A stretch of 64,000 bases of DNA from Streptomyces sp. NRRL F-5123 (GCF_000721495.1 NZ_JOHY01000043.1:10212-74211); one strand, 5' to 3'. Positions 19,051 to 28,573 are shown, counted from the first letter of the stretch. Notes: a model not told the origin generated them from the sequence alone. Translations and numbers: made by a program.

Positions 19051-19751
19051 CCCTGCCGGGCGCCGACGAGCTGTTCCGGACCACCGGGGGTGCGGCGCTC
19101 CAGGCCCCGCAGTCCCGGCAGCAGCCGCAGCAGCAGCACTCCGGGGGCGAAGCGCAGGGCGACACCCGGCAGCGTCCGGCCCAGGAGCAGACGGGCGGGG
19201 CGGCCGGCGGCGAACAGGACACGGCCGGCGAGGAGCGGGGCGGCAAGGACGCCCGCGACCCCGGCCACGGGCAGGGCCGCGACCGCGGTGACAGGGACCG
19301 GCAGGACCGGAACGGCCCCGGCGCCGTCGCCGAGCACGCCGGCCGGGACATTCCGGCCGGCCGCCGCCCGCTGGGCGCCACGAGCGGGCCGGGCACCGTC
19401 AACGGCACGGCCCCAGGGACCTCGCCCCAGGTGCCCGCCCAGCCCGGCGGCCCCGCCGGGGCCCAGCACCCGGCGCCGCCTCCCGTGCAGCAGGCGCCCG
19501 GCGCCCGCCGCAAGGCTCCGCGGCAGAACCGCCGCCCCAGCGGGCGCGAGCGGCACGACGAGAAGATCACCGTCTACGTGTCCGCCGAGGAACTGATGGA
19601 CCTGGAGCACGCCCGGCTGGTGCTGCGCGGCGAGCACGGCCTGGCCATCGACCGCGGTCGGATCGTCCGCGAGGCCGTCGCCGTCGTGCTCGCGGACCTG
19701 GAGTCGCGCGGCGACGCCAGCATTCTCGTACGGCGGCTGCGCGGGCGCTGA
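19035..19751 (+). CDS. hypothetical protein with C-terminal ribbon-helix-helix-like domain
   Basis: A 238-residue protein overlapping the parA end by 16 bp. Residues 1-165 are disordered and rich in Gln, Gly, Pro and charged residues. The last 65 residues form a compact module: a strand (KITVYVSAEELMDL), a helix and a second helix (RGRIVREAVAVVLADLES), the order of ribbon-helix-helix DNA-binding proteins. Overlap with a ParA gene suggests a DNA-binding partner, as in small ParA-RHH partition systems; this is inference. GTG 19035 follows AGGGAGG by 10 bp; GTG 19047 (GTGA overlap) is the alternative. Confidence 0.75.
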   Translation: MPRRVTLPGADELFRTTGGAALQAPQSRQQPQQQHSGGEAQGDTRQRPAQEQTGGAAGGEQDTAGEERGGKDARDPGHGQGRDRGDRDRQDRNGPGAVAEHAGRDIPAGRRPLGATSGPGTVNGTAPGTSPQVPAQPGGPAGAQHPAPPPVQQAPGARRKAPRQNRRPSGRERHDEKITVYVSAEELMDLEHARLVLRGEHGLAIDRGRIVREAVAVVLADLESRGDASILVRRLRGR

Positions 19752-19816
19752 GCCGCGCCGCGGCCGCTCCGGGGGGAGGTAACCTGCCGATTCCCGCCCC
19801 CGCACACTGGACCTCG

Positions 19817-21028
19817 ATGCCGACCACCACGACCGACCCCGCCGACCGACCCCGCCGCCGCCTCGGCCGGGGCGTTCCGACGCACGCGGAGGCGCCGCCC
19901 CCGGCGGAGCCGGCGGCCGAGGACGCGGTCCCGGAGGCGGCGGAGGACGTACGCGCGGACGTAACGCCGCACGTACCGGCGGACGTACCGGCCGCGGATG
20001 TACCGGCGGTCGCGGACGTAACGCCGCACGTACCGGCGGCCGTGGACGTACCGGAGCCCGGGGACGTACCGCCCGACGCGGCGGCCGGGGAAGGGCCGGG
20101 CAATGCGGCGGAGGACAGCGGGGCCGGGGAAGGCGAGGAGGCCGACGACGGGCGCTTCACCGTACGGCTGCACAATTTCGAGGGACCCTTCGATCTGCTG
20201 CTCCAGCTGATCGCCAAGCACAAGCTGGACGTCACCGAGGTCGCGCTCTCGAAGGTCACCAACGAGTTCATGGCGCACCTGCACGCCATGGGCCCGGACT
20301 GGGACCTCGACCAGACCACCGAATTCCTGGTCGTCGCCGCCACGCTGCTGGACCTCAAGGCGGCCCGGCTGCTGCCCGCCGCCGAGGTCGAGGACGAGGC
20401 CGACCTCGCGCTGCTGGAGGCCCGCGACCTGCTCTTCGCGCGGCTGCTGCAATACCGCGCCTACAAGCAGATCGCCGCGATCTTCGCCGAGCGCCTGGAG
20501 CACGAGGCGCTGCGCCGCCCGCGCACGGTCGGCCTGGAGCCGCAGCACGCCGAGCTGCTGCCCGAGGTCGTGCTCAGCATCGGCCCCGAGCGCTTCGCGC
20601 AGCTCGCCGTCAAGGCGATGCAGCCCAAACCGCGGCCGCAGGTCTACGTCGACCACATCCACGCCCCGCTGGTCAGCGTGCGCGAGCAGGCCGAGCACGT
20701 CATCGCGCTGCTGCGCGAGCGCGGCAGCGCCAGCTTCGGCGAGCTGACCGCGGACGCGCCGGACACGCTCACCGTCGTGGCCCGCTTCCTGGCGCTGCTG
20801 GAGCTCTACCGGGAGAAGGCCGTCGGGCTCGACCAGGAGGAGGCGCTGGGCGCCCTCCAGGTCCACTGGACGGGCGGCGAGCAGGCGCCGGACGCCCCGC
20901 TGGTGACGGACGAGTTCGACCGGGAGGCGGCGCCGCCGGACAAGCCGGGGAAGCCCGGGAAGCAGAGCAGGCAGGGCGAGGGGGCCGCCGCGGAACCGGC
21001 GGCGGCCGGGAACGGAGCACAGGGATGA
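19817..21028 (+). CDS. scpA: segregation and condensation protein A
   Basis: The kleisin subunit of the SMC-ScpAB condensin complex. Conserved N-terminal domain begins FTVRLHNFEGPFDLLLQLIA at about residue 112, then LDVTEVALSKVTNEFMAHL. The C-terminal winged helix includes ASFGELTADAPDTLTVVARF. At 403 residues it is longer than the usual 250-330 because of an N-terminal tail of repeated DVTPHVPADVP units. No ribosome site is near ATG 19817; the true start may be internal. Ends with ATGA overlap into scpB. Confidence 0.93.
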   Translation: MPTTTTDPADRPRRRLGRGVPTHAEAPPPAEPAAEDAVPEAAEDVRADVTPHVPADVPAADVPAVADVTPHVPAAVDVPEPGDVPPDAAAGEGPGNAAEDSGAGEGEEADDGRFTVRLHNFEGPFDLLLQLIAKHKLDVTEVALSKVTNEFMAHLHAMGPDWDLDQTTEFLVVAATLLDLKAARLLPAAEVEDEADLALLEARDLLFARLLQYRAYKQIAAIFAERLEHEALRRPRTVGLEPQHAELLPEVVLSIGPERFAQLAVKAMQPKPRPQVYVDHIHAPLVSVREQAEHVIALLRERGSASFGELTADAPDTLTVVARFLALLELYREKAVGLDQEEALGALQVHWTGGEQAPDAPLVTDEFDREAAPPDKPGKPGKQSRQGEGAAAEPAAAGNGAQG

Positions 21029-21717
21029 CCGAGGTGACGGATCTCACCGCGGGGCTGGAGGTGCCCGAGCAGCAGTCCGCACCCGCCGGGCTGCTCTCGG
21101 CGGACACCGCCGAGCTGGAGCTGAAGCCCGCGCTCGAAGCCGTCCTCATGGTGGTCGACGAGCCCGCGACCGAGGAGCAGCTCGCGAAGGTCCTGGACCG
21201 GCCGCGGCGGGCGGTCGGCAAGGCGCTGCGCGAGCTGTCCGACGACTACACGCGCGAGGGCAGGGGCTTCGACCTGCGGCTGATCGCCGGGGGCTGGCGT
21301 TTCTACACCCGCCCGGACTTCGCGCCCGCGGTGGAGAAGTTCGTCCTGGACGGCCAGCACGCCCGGCTCACGCAGGCCGCGCTGGAGACGCTCGCGGTCG
21401 TCGCCTACCGGCAGCCGGTCAGCCGCTCGCGGGTCTCGGCGGTGCGCGGCGTCAACTGCGACGGGGTCATGCGCACCCTGCTGCAGCGCGGGCTGGTCGT
21501 CGAAGGTGGGACGGAACCCGAGACAGGTGCGATCCTGTACAGGACGACGAACTACTTCCTGGAACGCATGGGCCTGCGCAGCCTCGACGAGCTGCCCGAG
21601 CTCGCCCCGTTCCTGCCGGAGGCGGACGCGGTCGAGGCGGAGTCCCAGGAGGGGCTGCCGTCGTTCGATCCGGATGCGCCGGACGAACCCTCGACACTTG
21701 CGAAGACGGACGACTGA
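21025..21717 (+). CDS. scpB: segregation and condensation protein B
   Basis: A 230-residue ScpB with two winged helices. Typical segments are LKPALEAVLMVVDEPATEEQ, LDGQHARLTQAALETLAVVA, YRQPVSRSRVSAVRGVNCDG, and TTNYFLERMGLRSLDELPEL near the end. It dimerises and binds the ScpA kleisin in the SMC complex. ATGA overlap with scpA and a 1-bp overlap with rluB indicate a tightly coupled operon. Confidence 0.95.
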   Translation: MTEVTDLTAGLEVPEQQSAPAGLLSADTAELELKPALEAVLMVVDEPATEEQLAKVLDRPRRAVGKALRELSDDYTREGRGFDLRLIAGGWRFYTRPDFAPAVEKFVLDGQHARLTQAALETLAVVAYRQPVSRSRVSAVRGVNCDGVMRTLLQRGLVVEGGTEPETGAILYRTTNYFLERMGLRSLDELPELAPFLPEADAVEAESQEGLPSFDPDAPDEPSTLAKTDD

Positions 21718-22931
21718 TGCGAAGCAGCGACAGGAACAGCGGCGCCGACCGGACCCCCAGGAGCGGCGGGGGCGCCCCCCGGCGGGGCACCGGCACGGGC
21801 GGCCGGGGCGCCAGCGGCAGTTCCGACCGCCGCGGTGACGCGCCGCGCCGCGGTGACGCCCCCCGCCGTGGCGACGGGCCCCGCCGTGGCGACGCCCCGC
21901 GCCGCGGTGAGGGCGGCGGCCGGGACGAGGCCCCGCGCCGCGGTGACGGCGGCCCGCAGCGGCCGCGCAAGCCGCGTCCCGAGGAGCGCCGCTACGACGT
22001 CGGTGACACCGGCCAGTCCGGCGCGAACAAGCCCGGCGGCATGCCCCGCACCAAGCCCGGCGGCCCCGGCCCGGCCGGCAACCGCGGACGCGGACGCGGC
22101 AGCGCCCCGGCCCGCCCCCGCGAGCTGGACGCGCAGATCGAGGAGCGCAACCGGGAGCGGCACAGCAAGCCCAAGCTCAACCTGCCCAAGACCTTCCCCG
22201 GTGCCGAGCAGGAGGGCGAGCGGCTGCAGAAGGTGCTGGCCAGGGCGGGCATGGGCTCGCGGCGGGCGTGCGAGGAGCTCATCGAGCAGCACCGGGTCGA
22301 GGTCAACGGCCGGATCGTCACCGAGCAGGGCCTGCGCGTCGACCCCGAGCACGACGAGGTCAAGGTCGACGGCCTGACCGTCGCGACGCAGTCGTACCTG
22401 TTCTTCGCGCTCAACAAGCCCGCGGGCGTCGTCTCCACCATGGAGGACCCGGACGGGCGGCAGTGCCTCGGCGACTACGTCACCAACCGGGAGACCCGGC
22501 TCTTCCACGTCGGCCGGCTCGACACCGAGACCGAGGGCCTGATCCTGCTCACCAACCACGGCGAGCTGGCCCACCGGCTGACCCACCCGCGCTACGGCGT
22601 GCAGAAGACCTACCTGGCCGCGATCCAGGGCCCGCTGCCGCGCGACCTGGGCAAGCAGCTCAAGAGCGGCATCGAGCTGGAGGACGGCTGGGCGCGCGCC
22701 GACCACTTCCGCATCGTGCAGAACACCGGCAAGAACTACCTGGTCGAGGTCACCCTGCACGAGGGCCGCAAGCACATCGTGCGGCGCATGCTCGCCGAGG
22801 CGGGCTTCCCCGTCGACAAGCTCGTGCGCACCAGCTTCGGCCCGATCCCGCTCGGCGACCAGAAGTCCGGCTGGCTGCGCCGGCTGACCAACACCGAGGT
22901 CGGCATGCTCATGCGCGAGGTCGACCTCTAG
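21717..22931 (+). CDS. rluB: 23S rRNA pseudouridine synthase, RluB/RsuA family
   Basis: 404 residues. The first 150 residues are an arginine/glycine/aspartate-rich extension with repeated GDAPRRGD units, probably RNA-binding and disordered. An S4 domain follows (ERLQKVLARAGMGSRRACEE), then the catalytic domain with GRLDTETEGLILLTNHGELA (catalytic Asp), HPRYGVQKTYLA and EGRKHIVRRML. RluB-type enzymes modify U2605 (E. coli numbering) of 23S rRNA. The end overlaps the convergent nucleotidyltransferase gene by 4 bp. Confidence 0.93.
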   Translation: MRSSDRNSGADRTPRSGGGAPRRGTGTGGRGASGSSDRRGDAPRRGDAPRRGDGPRRGDAPRRGEGGGRDEAPRRGDGGPQRPRKPRPEERRYDVGDTGQSGANKPGGMPRTKPGGPGPAGNRGRGRGSAPARPRELDAQIEERNRERHSKPKLNLPKTFPGAEQEGERLQKVLARAGMGSRRACEELIEQHRVEVNGRIVTEQGLRVDPEHDEVKVDGLTVATQSYLFFALNKPAGVVSTMEDPDGRQCLGDYVTNRETRLFHVGRLDTETEGLILLTNHGELAHRLTHPRYGVQKTYLAAIQGPLPRDLGKQLKSGIELEDGWARADHFRIVQNTGKNYLVEVTLHEGRKHIVRRMLAEAGFPVDKLVRTSFGPIPLGDQKSGWLRRLTNTEVGMLMREVDL

Positions 22932-23644
22932 AGCGCCGGTGCCGGGTCCGGCGCGTCCTCCGCGGAGGCGCGCCGGACGCGTACCAGGAAGTCCTCCACC
23001 CGCGCCCGGTCCGGCTCGGCGGGCAGCGGGGTGCGGGCCGCGGCGGCGTCCACCTCGTCGTGGAGTGTCCGCATCCGGCCGCGCACCTCCTCCCAGCCGA
23101 CCTCGCCGCGGCGCACTGCGAGCAGCTCCTCGCGCTGCTCGCCGACATCGACGGTGAGCGTGCCCGTACGCAGCAGGTCGCGGCAGCTGGTCAGCAGCCG
23201 CAGCAGATGCATCGCGTGCTTCCAGCGCGGTGCGCCGTCCCGCCGGATGTCCGCCTCCAGCCTGCCGAGCTGCTGCTCGGCGTAGCCGCGGAAGGATGCC
23301 TCGACCCGGCGGGAGAGGAAGGCGTCGCGCAGCTCCAGCAGCTCCCGGCCGGTCGCGTCGGCGTGCTCCACGAGCGGCGAGTGCAGGCACTCCAGCAGGT
23401 TGGGGTTGGCGCGCAGCGCGAGCGAGCAGAAGCGCTCGATCTCCCAGGAGAACTCCTCCTCGCGCGGCCCGGTGACATGCGTGGGCGGCTTGTCCAGCCG
23501 CCAGAAGAGCGGAGTCGGCGCCACGAAGACCCCGCGCCGGTCGGTGTCGCTGCCGTCGGTCGCCAGCCCGAACGCGCGCGAGCCCATGACACACGCGTAG
23601 ACCGTGTGCTCCCGGACCAGATCGTGCCCCAGCGATTCGCGCAT
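22928..23644 (-). CDS. nucleotidyltransferase superfamily protein (YcgL-like)
   Basis: A 238-residue protein. The active-site pattern GSRAFGLATDGSDTDRRGVF (GS, then DxD) sits near residue 20, followed by EFSWEIERFCSLALRANPN. This is the arrangement of large stand-alone nucleotidyltransferases (DNA polymerase beta superfamily) of unknown substrate, often phage-like or antitoxin-like. ATG 23644 begins the conserved domain; the frame running open to 25360 is antisense to tyrA and not used. Confidence 0.85.
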   Translation of the reverse strand: MRESLGHDLVREHTVYACVMGSRAFGLATDGSDTDRRGVFVAPTPLFWRLDKPPTHVTGPREEEFSWEIERFCSLALRANPNLLECLHSPLVEHADATGRELLELRDAFLSRRVEASFRGYAEQQLGRLEADIRRDGAPRWKHAMHLLRLLTSCRDLLRTGTLTVDVGEQREELLAVRRGEVGWEEVRGRMRTLHDEVDAAAARTPLPAEPDRARVEDFLVRVRRASAEDAPDPAPAL

Positions 23645-23854
23645 GGGGGCGATTATCGCCACCGCGCCGGCGTTCCGCCGGGGAATTCCTGCTTCGGACG
23701 GTGAGCGGGTGGTCGACGGGGAGTACGGGACCGCTGGGGCCGCCACCGGCGGGCGGCGCGTCTCGCAGTACGGTCCCCGGTCTCGCGGCGGGCCCGCGCT
23801 GGCTACGCTGGACGCCCAGGTTCCCCCGCCCCCGTACCCCCAGGACACCCCCAC

Positions 23855-24952
23855 GTGAGAACCGCACTGGTCATCGGCGCAGGGCTCATCGGCACGTCCG
23901 CCGCGCTGGCCCTCAGCGCCCGCGGCGTCGACGTCCGGCTCAGCGACCACGACGAATCCACCGCCCGCACCGCGGCGGCGCTCGGCGCGGGGAGCCTGTA
24001 CGAGGCCGCGGCGGACGCGCCCGCGCCGTTCGACCTGGTGATCGTCGCGGTGCCGCCCGCGCACGTCCCGGCCGCCCTCTCCGACGCGATGGCCCGCGGG
24101 CTGGGCCGCGGCTACCTCGACGTCGCCAGCGTCAAGGGCGGTCCGCGCCGGGACCTGGAATCCCTCGGCGGTGACCTCGCCCGCTACATCGGCACCCACC
24201 CCATGGCGGGCCGGGAGCGCTCGGGACCGCTCGCCGCCAGCGCGGACCTCTTCGACGGCCGCCCCTGGATCCTCACCCCGACGCCCGGTACCGACACCGA
24301 GGTGCTCAACCTCGCGCTGGAACTGGTCGCGCTGTGCGGGGCCGTCCCCGTCGTCATGGACGCGGACGCGCACGACCGCGCCGTCGCGCTCGTCTCGCAC
24401 ACCCCGCAGCTCGTCTCCAGCATGGTCGCCGCCCGGCTCCAGCACGCCGAGGACAGCACGGTACGGCTGTGCGGGCAGGGCATCCTCGACGTCACCCGCA
24501 TCGCCGGCTCCGAACCCGCGATGTGGATGGACATCCTCGCCGCCAACCCCGGCCCCGTCGCCGACGTCCTCGCCGACATCGCGGCGGACCTCGGCGCGAC
24601 CGTCGAATCCCTGCGGGCGCTGCAGAGTGCCGACGAGGAGAAGCGGCGCGGCGGCGCGGAGGGCGTCGCGGACATACTGCGGCGCGGCAACGCGGGCCGC
24701 GCGAGGGTGCCCGGCAAACACGGGACCGCGCCGAAGGCGTACGAGGTCGTGGCCGTCCTCATCGGGGACCAGCCCGGCGAGCTGGCCCGCCTCTTCGCCG
24801 ACGCCGGCGCGGCGGGCGTCAACATCGAGGACGTGCGGATCGAGCACAGCGCCGGCCAGCAGGCGGGCCTGGCCCAACTCTTCGTCGAGCCCCGCTCGGC
24901 CCCCGTCCTCTCCGCGGCCCTCCGCGACCGCGCCTGGTCCTTGCGGCCCTGA
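23855..24952 (+). CDS. tyrA: prephenate dehydrogenase with ACT domain
   Basis: A 365-residue enzyme of tyrosine synthesis: NAD-dependent oxidative decarboxylation of prephenate to 4-hydroxyphenylpyruvate. Rossmann GAGLIGTSAALAL is at residues 8-20, HPMAGRERSG near 113 is the substrate-binding motif, and SHTPQLVSSMVA follows. The C-terminal 75 residues (YEVVAVLIGDQPGELARLFA) are an ACT domain, consistent with feedback control by an amino acid. GTG 23855 starts the NAD domain directly. Stands 211 bp from the divergent nucleotidyltransferase gene. Confidence 0.94.
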   Translation: MRTALVIGAGLIGTSAALALSARGVDVRLSDHDESTARTAAALGAGSLYEAAADAPAPFDLVIVAVPPAHVPAALSDAMARGLGRGYLDVASVKGGPRRDLESLGGDLARYIGTHPMAGRERSGPLAASADLFDGRPWILTPTPGTDTEVLNLALELVALCGAVPVVMDADAHDRAVALVSHTPQLVSSMVAARLQHAEDSTVRLCGQGILDVTRIAGSEPAMWMDILAANPGPVADVLADIAADLGATVESLRALQSADEEKRRGGAEGVADILRRGNAGRARVPGKHGTAPKAYEVVAVLIGDQPGELARLFADAGAAGVNIEDVRIEHSAGQQAGLAQLFVEPRSAPVLSAALRDRAWSLRP

Positions 24953-25027
24953 GGCCTGGGCACCCCGGGGTGCCCCTCGCGGCGGGCCGCGCGACCTCCC
25001 GCCGGTGGTGGGCCGGTGGTGTAGCTC

Positions 25028-25160
25028 TGGCCCAGAGCTTCGCCTGGGCGGTACCCCCACGCGCCCCTGGTTTCTTGCCCGGCGCGGCAGAAGCGAGCCC
25101 TTACCGTGCTGGGTGAGCGTTTTCAGGGGCGCGGGGAACTGCGCGACCGGCCACCCACCC
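25028..25160. repeat. intergenic palindrome cluster C
   Basis: Third, more degenerate copy of the 6703/13263 element, in the 343-bp gap between tyrA and cmk. CCCAGAGCTTCGCCTGGGCG leads into CCCCCACGCGCCCCTGG (about 25031-25070), and TTTTCAGGGGCGCGGGGAAC begins at about 25120 in the opposite sense. Between them GCCCGGCGCGGCAG matches the tandem units seen elsewhere. The remainder of the gap shows nothing coding. Confidence 0.65.
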
Positions 25161-25295
25161 ACCGCAAGGTCGCGGTGCCCGCCGCAAGGGGCACCCCGGG
25201 GCGTCACCGGCGGTCCGGCACGGAGCGGGAGGCCGGTAGCCTTGGGGGAATGGCCCGGCGGCGAGCCGGTTGGCACGACAAAGGAAAGGCTCACC

Positions 25296-25976
25296 GTGGA
25301 GAACCCGGTGATCGTCGCGATCGACGGCCCCTCCGGCACAGGCAAGTCCAGCACGTCCAAGGCGGTCGCCGTCAGGCTGGGGCTGAGCTACCTCGACACC
25401 GGCGCGCAGTACCGGGCCATCACCTGGTGGATGCTGTCGAACGGGGTGGACGTCGCCGACCCCGCCGCGATCGCCGACGCGAGCGGCAAGCCCGTCATCG
25501 TGTCCGGCACGGACCCGCGCGACCCGCGGATCAGCGTCGACGGCGTGGACGCCTCCGGCCCGATCCGCTCGCAGGAGGTCACCGCCGCGGTCAGCGCGGT
25601 CAGCGCGGTGCCCGAGGTGCGCGCCCGCATGGTCGAGTACCAGCGGGCCGCCGCCGCGGCGGCCGCGACCGGCATCGTGGTCGAGGGCCGCGACATCGGC
25701 ACCACCGTGCTGCCCGACGCCACGGCGAAAATCTTCCTGACCGCCTCCGCGGAGGTCCGCGCCGCCCGCCGCAGCGGCGAGCTGCTGGGCGCGGTGAGCG
25801 TCGCCGCGACGCAGGAGGCCCTGGTCAAGCGGGACGCCGCCGACTCCGGCCGGAAGACCTCGCCGCTGGCGAAGGCCGCGGACGCGATAGAGGTCGACAC
25901 CTCGGACCTGACCCTGGACGAGGTCGTCGACCGGGTCGTCGCCCTGGTGGGGGAGAAGAAGGCGACCGCGAGGTGA
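25296..25976 (+). CDS. cmk: cytidylate kinase
   Basis: A 226-residue CMP/dCMP kinase. P-loop AIDGPSGTGKSSTSKAVA lies at residues 8-25; LSYLDTGAQYRA and GRDIGTTVLPDA are CMP-site motifs; RDAADSGRKTSPLAKAADA near the C-terminus is the family lid region. GTG 25296 has AAAGGAAAGG upstream. Followed by a GTGA overlap with the acyltransferase. Confidence 0.96.
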   Translation: MENPVIVAIDGPSGTGKSSTSKAVAVRLGLSYLDTGAQYRAITWWMLSNGVDVADPAAIADASGKPVIVSGTDPRDPRISVDGVDASGPIRSQEVTAAVSAVSAVPEVRARMVEYQRAAAAAAATGIVVEGRDIGTTVLPDATAKIFLTASAEVRAARRSGELLGAVSVAATQEALVKRDAADSGRKTSPLAKAADAIEVDTSDLTLDEVVDRVVALVGEKKATAR

Positions 25977-26623
25977 CCACCGCCCCGCCCAGCCCGCGCG
26001 GCGCCGCCGTCGCCCGCGGCATCGGCATCGGCCTGATGAACGGCCTGTGGCGCCCCCGGGTGCTCGGCACCTGGCGCGTCCCCGCGCAGGGGCCGCTCAT
26101 CCTTGCCGGCAACCACGCGCACAACGTCGACGGCCCGATGCTGATCGGCACCAGCCCGCGCCCCCTGCACTTCCTGGTGAAGAAAGAGGCCTTCGTCGGG
26201 CCGCTGGACCCGTTCCTGCGGGCCATCGGCCAGATCGAGGTCGACCGTACGGGTGCCGACCGCGCCGCGATCACCAGCGCCCTGAAAGTGCTGGAGAACG
26301 GCGGTGTACTGGGCATCTTCCCCGAGGGCACCCGCGGCACGGGCGGCGACTTCGCCCAGCTGCGCGCCGGGCTCGCGTATTTCGCCGTACGCTCGGGTGC
26401 GCCGGTCGTTCCGGTCGCGGTGCTCGGCAGCGCCCGCAAGGGCCGGCTGGTACCGCAGCTCCCGCCGCTGCGCAGCCGTATCGACGTCGTGTACGGGGAG
26501 CCGTTCACCGCCGTCACGGAGGGCGGGCGGCGCACGCGGGCCGCGATGGACGCCGCGACCTCCTACATCCAGGAGCGGCTGACCGCGCACATGGCCGAGG
26601 CCCGGCGGGCCACCGGCCGCTGA
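25973..26623 (+). CDS. plsC: 1-acyl-sn-glycerol-3-phosphate acyltransferase (PlsC family)
   Basis: A 216-residue membrane-associated acyltransferase. Motif I NHAHNVDGPM has the catalytic HX4D; motif III FPEGTRGTGG carries the phosphate-binding Glu-Gly. These enzymes acylate lysophosphatidate at the sn-2 position. The cmk-plsC-der order is typical of Actinobacteria. GTGA overlap with cmk shows coupling. Confidence 0.92.
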   Translation: MTTAPPSPRGAAVARGIGIGLMNGLWRPRVLGTWRVPAQGPLILAGNHAHNVDGPMLIGTSPRPLHFLVKKEAFVGPLDPFLRAIGQIEVDRTGADRAAITSALKVLENGGVLGIFPEGTRGTGGDFAQLRAGLAYFAVRSGAPVVPVAVLGSARKGRLVPQLPPLRSRIDVVYGEPFTAVTEGGRRTRAAMDAATSYIQERLTAHMAEARRATGR

Positions 26624-26641
26624 ACCACCGCCGCCGCACCG

Positions 26642-26665
26642 CGGCCGGCCCCCCGGGGCCGGCCG
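26642..26665 (+). terminator. hairpin between plsC and der
   Basis: An 11-bp-arm GC-only hairpin (arms 26642-26652 and 26655-26665, CGGCCGGCCCC / GGGGCCGGCCG, 2-nt loop) 20 bp after plsC and 38 bp before der. It could terminate or attenuate cmk-plsC, letting der use a separate promoter. Structure only. Confidence 0.45.
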
Positions 26666-26702
26666 GTGCCGCGCGCACCACTGTTGACCGACGGAGAGAC
26701 CG

Positions 26703-28160
26703 ATGGACCAGCACGACCAGCACGGCGACACCGGCGCGCTCGGCGACGCCGAGTACGCCGAGTTCATGGAACTCGCCGCCGAGGAGGGCTTCGACCTGGA
26801 GGACGTCGCCGACGACGTCGCGGCGGCGGGCCACGGCCCGCTGCCGGTGCTCGCCGTCGTCGGCCGGCCGAACGTCGGCAAGTCGACCCTGGTCAACCGG
26901 ATCATCGGCCGCCGCGAAGCGGTCGTCGAGGACCGCCCGGGCGTCACCCGCGACCGAGTGACCTACGAGGCGAACTGGAACGGCCGCCGCTTCAAGATCG
27001 TCGACACCGGCGGCTGGGAGCAGGACGTGCTCGGCATCGACGCCTCGGTGGCCGCGCAGGCCGAGTTCGCGATCGAGGCGGCCGACGCGGTCGTCTTCGT
27101 CGTGGACGCCACGGTCGGCGCGACCGACACCGACGAGGCCGTCGTCAAGCTGCTGCGCCGCGCGGGCAAGCCCGTCGTGCTCGCCGCCAACAAGGTCGAC
27201 GGCCCCTCCGGCGAGGCCGACGCGGCAGCGCTGTGGAACCTGGGCCTCGGCGAGCCCTTCCCGGTCTCCTCGCTGCACGGCCGCGGCACCGGCGACCTGC
27301 TCGACGCCATCCTGGAGGCGCTCCCCGAGGCGCCCGAGATGACGTTCGGCGACAGGGTCGGCGGCCCGCGGCGCATCGCGCTCATCGGCCGCCCCAACGT
27401 CGGCAAGTCGTCGATGCTCAACAAGATCGCCGGCGAGGAGCGGGTCGTCGTCAACGAGATGGCCGGCACCACCCGCGACCCGGTCGACGAGCTGATCGAG
27501 CTCGGCGGCAAGACATGGAAATTCATCGACACGGCGGGCATCCGGCGACGCGTCCACCTCACCGAGGGCGCCGACTACTACGCGAGCCTGCGCACCGCCG
27601 CCGCCCTGGAGAAGGCCGAGGTCGCGGTCATCCTCGTCGACGTCGCCGAGACGCTCGCCGAGCAGGACATGCGCATCATCTCGATGGCCGTCGAGGCGGG
27701 CCGCGCGGTCGTCATCGCCTACAACAAGTGGGACCTGCTGGACGAGGAGCGCCGGTTCTACCTGGAGCGGGAGATCGAGCGCGACCTCGTGCAGGTGCAG
27801 TGGGCGCCGCGCGTCAACGTCTCCGCCCGCACCGGGCGGCACGTCGAGAAGCTCGTCCCGGCGATCGAGACCGCGCTCGCCGGCTGGGAGACCCGGGTGC
27901 CCACCGGCAGGCTCAACGCCTTCCTCGGCGAACTCGTCGCCGCCCACCCGCACCCGATCCGCGGTGGAAAGCAGCCCCGCATCCTCTTCGGCACCCAGGC
28001 CGGCACCAGGCCGCCGCGCTTCGTGCTCTTCGCCTCCGGCTTCCTGGAGGCGGGCTACCGGCGCTTCATCGAGCGCCGGCTGCGCGAGGAGTTCGGCTTC
28101 GAGGGCACGCCCATCCAGGTCTCGGTGCGCGTCCGCGAGAAGCGCGGCCGCAAGAAGTGA
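26703..28160 (+). CDS. der: ribosome biogenesis GTPase Der (EngA)
   Basis: 485 residues with two tandem GTPase domains and a C-terminal KH-like domain. First G1 is [14 protein letters not shown] (about 60), G3 DTGGWE, G4 NKVD. Second G1 is [14 protein letters not shown] (about 233), G3 DTAGIRRR, G4 NKWD. The last 100 residues ([36 protein letters not shown]) are the KH-like module. An acidic 45-residue N-terminal extension ([20 protein letters not shown]) is usual in Streptomyces. Der acts in 50S subunit assembly. Confidence 0.96.
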   Translation: MDQHDQHGDTGALGDAEYAEFMELAAEEGFDLEDVADDVAAAGHGPLPVLAVVGRPNVGKSTLVNRIIGRREAVVEDRPGVTRDRVTYEANWNGRRFKIVDTGGWEQDVLGIDASVAAQAEFAIEAADAVVFVVDATVGATDTDEAVVKLLRRAGKPVVLAANKVDGPSGEADAAALWNLGLGEPFPVSSLHGRGTGDLLDAILEALPEAPEMTFGDRVGGPRRIALIGRPNVGKSSMLNKIAGEERVVVNEMAGTTRDPVDELIELGGKTWKFIDTAGIRRRVHLTEGADYYASLRTAAALEKAEVAVILVDVAETLAEQDMRIISMAVEAGRAVVIAYNKWDLLDEERRFYLEREIERDLVQVQWAPRVNVSARTGRHVEKLVPAIETALAGWETRVPTGRLNAFLGELVAAHPHPIRGGKQPRILFGTQAGTRPPRFVLFASGFLEAGYRRFIERRLREEFGFEGTPIQVSVRVREKRGRKK

Positions 28161-28163
28161 CCC

Positions 28164-28194
28164 GACCGCCCGGGGGCCCGGCCCCCGGGCGGTC
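28164..28194. terminator. bidirectional hairpin after der
   Basis: Perfect 14-bp arms GACCGCCCGGGGGC / GCCCCCGGGCGGTC with a 3-nt loop, immediately after der (stop 28160) and just before the end of a minus-strand gene (28200). It can serve both converging transcripts. Confidence 0.75.
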
Positions 28195-28199
28195 CCGTC

Positions 28200-28502
28200 T
28201 CACAGGTCGTGCAGCCGGTTGTCGCCCTGCCCCGGCGGCAGCGCGGCCGGCCCGTTCCCCCGGTGCCGTCCCGGCGCGGCGGGCGGCACCTCCGGTTGCC
28301 ACAGCCCGAAGTCGTTGAACTGCAGCGACTCCTCGCCCGTACGGTCCCCGGGCAGCGTACGGAAGAGCCGCCGGTACTCGCGGTAGAGCGCGTCGTAGAT
28401 GGGCGTGGCAGAGCCACCGCTTCCGTCGGCGTCCTGCGCTCTGCGCATGGGCGGGATGTAGCGCTGGAACGGGGACCGGGAGGAACCGTCGAAGATCTGC
28501 AC
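28200..28502 (-). CDS. small hypothetical protein, FGLWQPE-type
   Basis: About 100 residues. The product contains FDGSSRSPFQRYIPPMRRA, a helical stretch (PIYDALYREYRRLFRTLPGD), and ESLQFNDFGLWQPEVPP, which looks like a conserved Streptomyces segment. Function unknown. The start is uncertain: GTG 28502 is the nearest start codon before the recognisable part. The frame is open to 28775, but the upstream residues look like shadow of the next gene. Probably follows the minus-strand gene at 28574. Confidence 0.5.
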   Translation of the reverse strand: MQIFDGSSRSPFQRYIPPMRRAQDADGSGGSATPIYDALYREYRRLFRTLPGDRTGEESLQFNDFGLWQPEVPPAAPGRHRGNGPAALPPGQGDNRLHDL

Positions 28503-28573
28503 GTACCGCCCAACGACCCGCCTTCCCCGTGGGATGCGGGCCGCCCGGCTGAACTTTCCCCTGACGCGGGGGC

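Noticed and set aside
17965..19751. Canonical chromosomal parAB locus
   Set aside because: No ParB gene or parS (TGTTTCACGTGAAACA-like) sequence is present; the partner is a small RHH-like protein.
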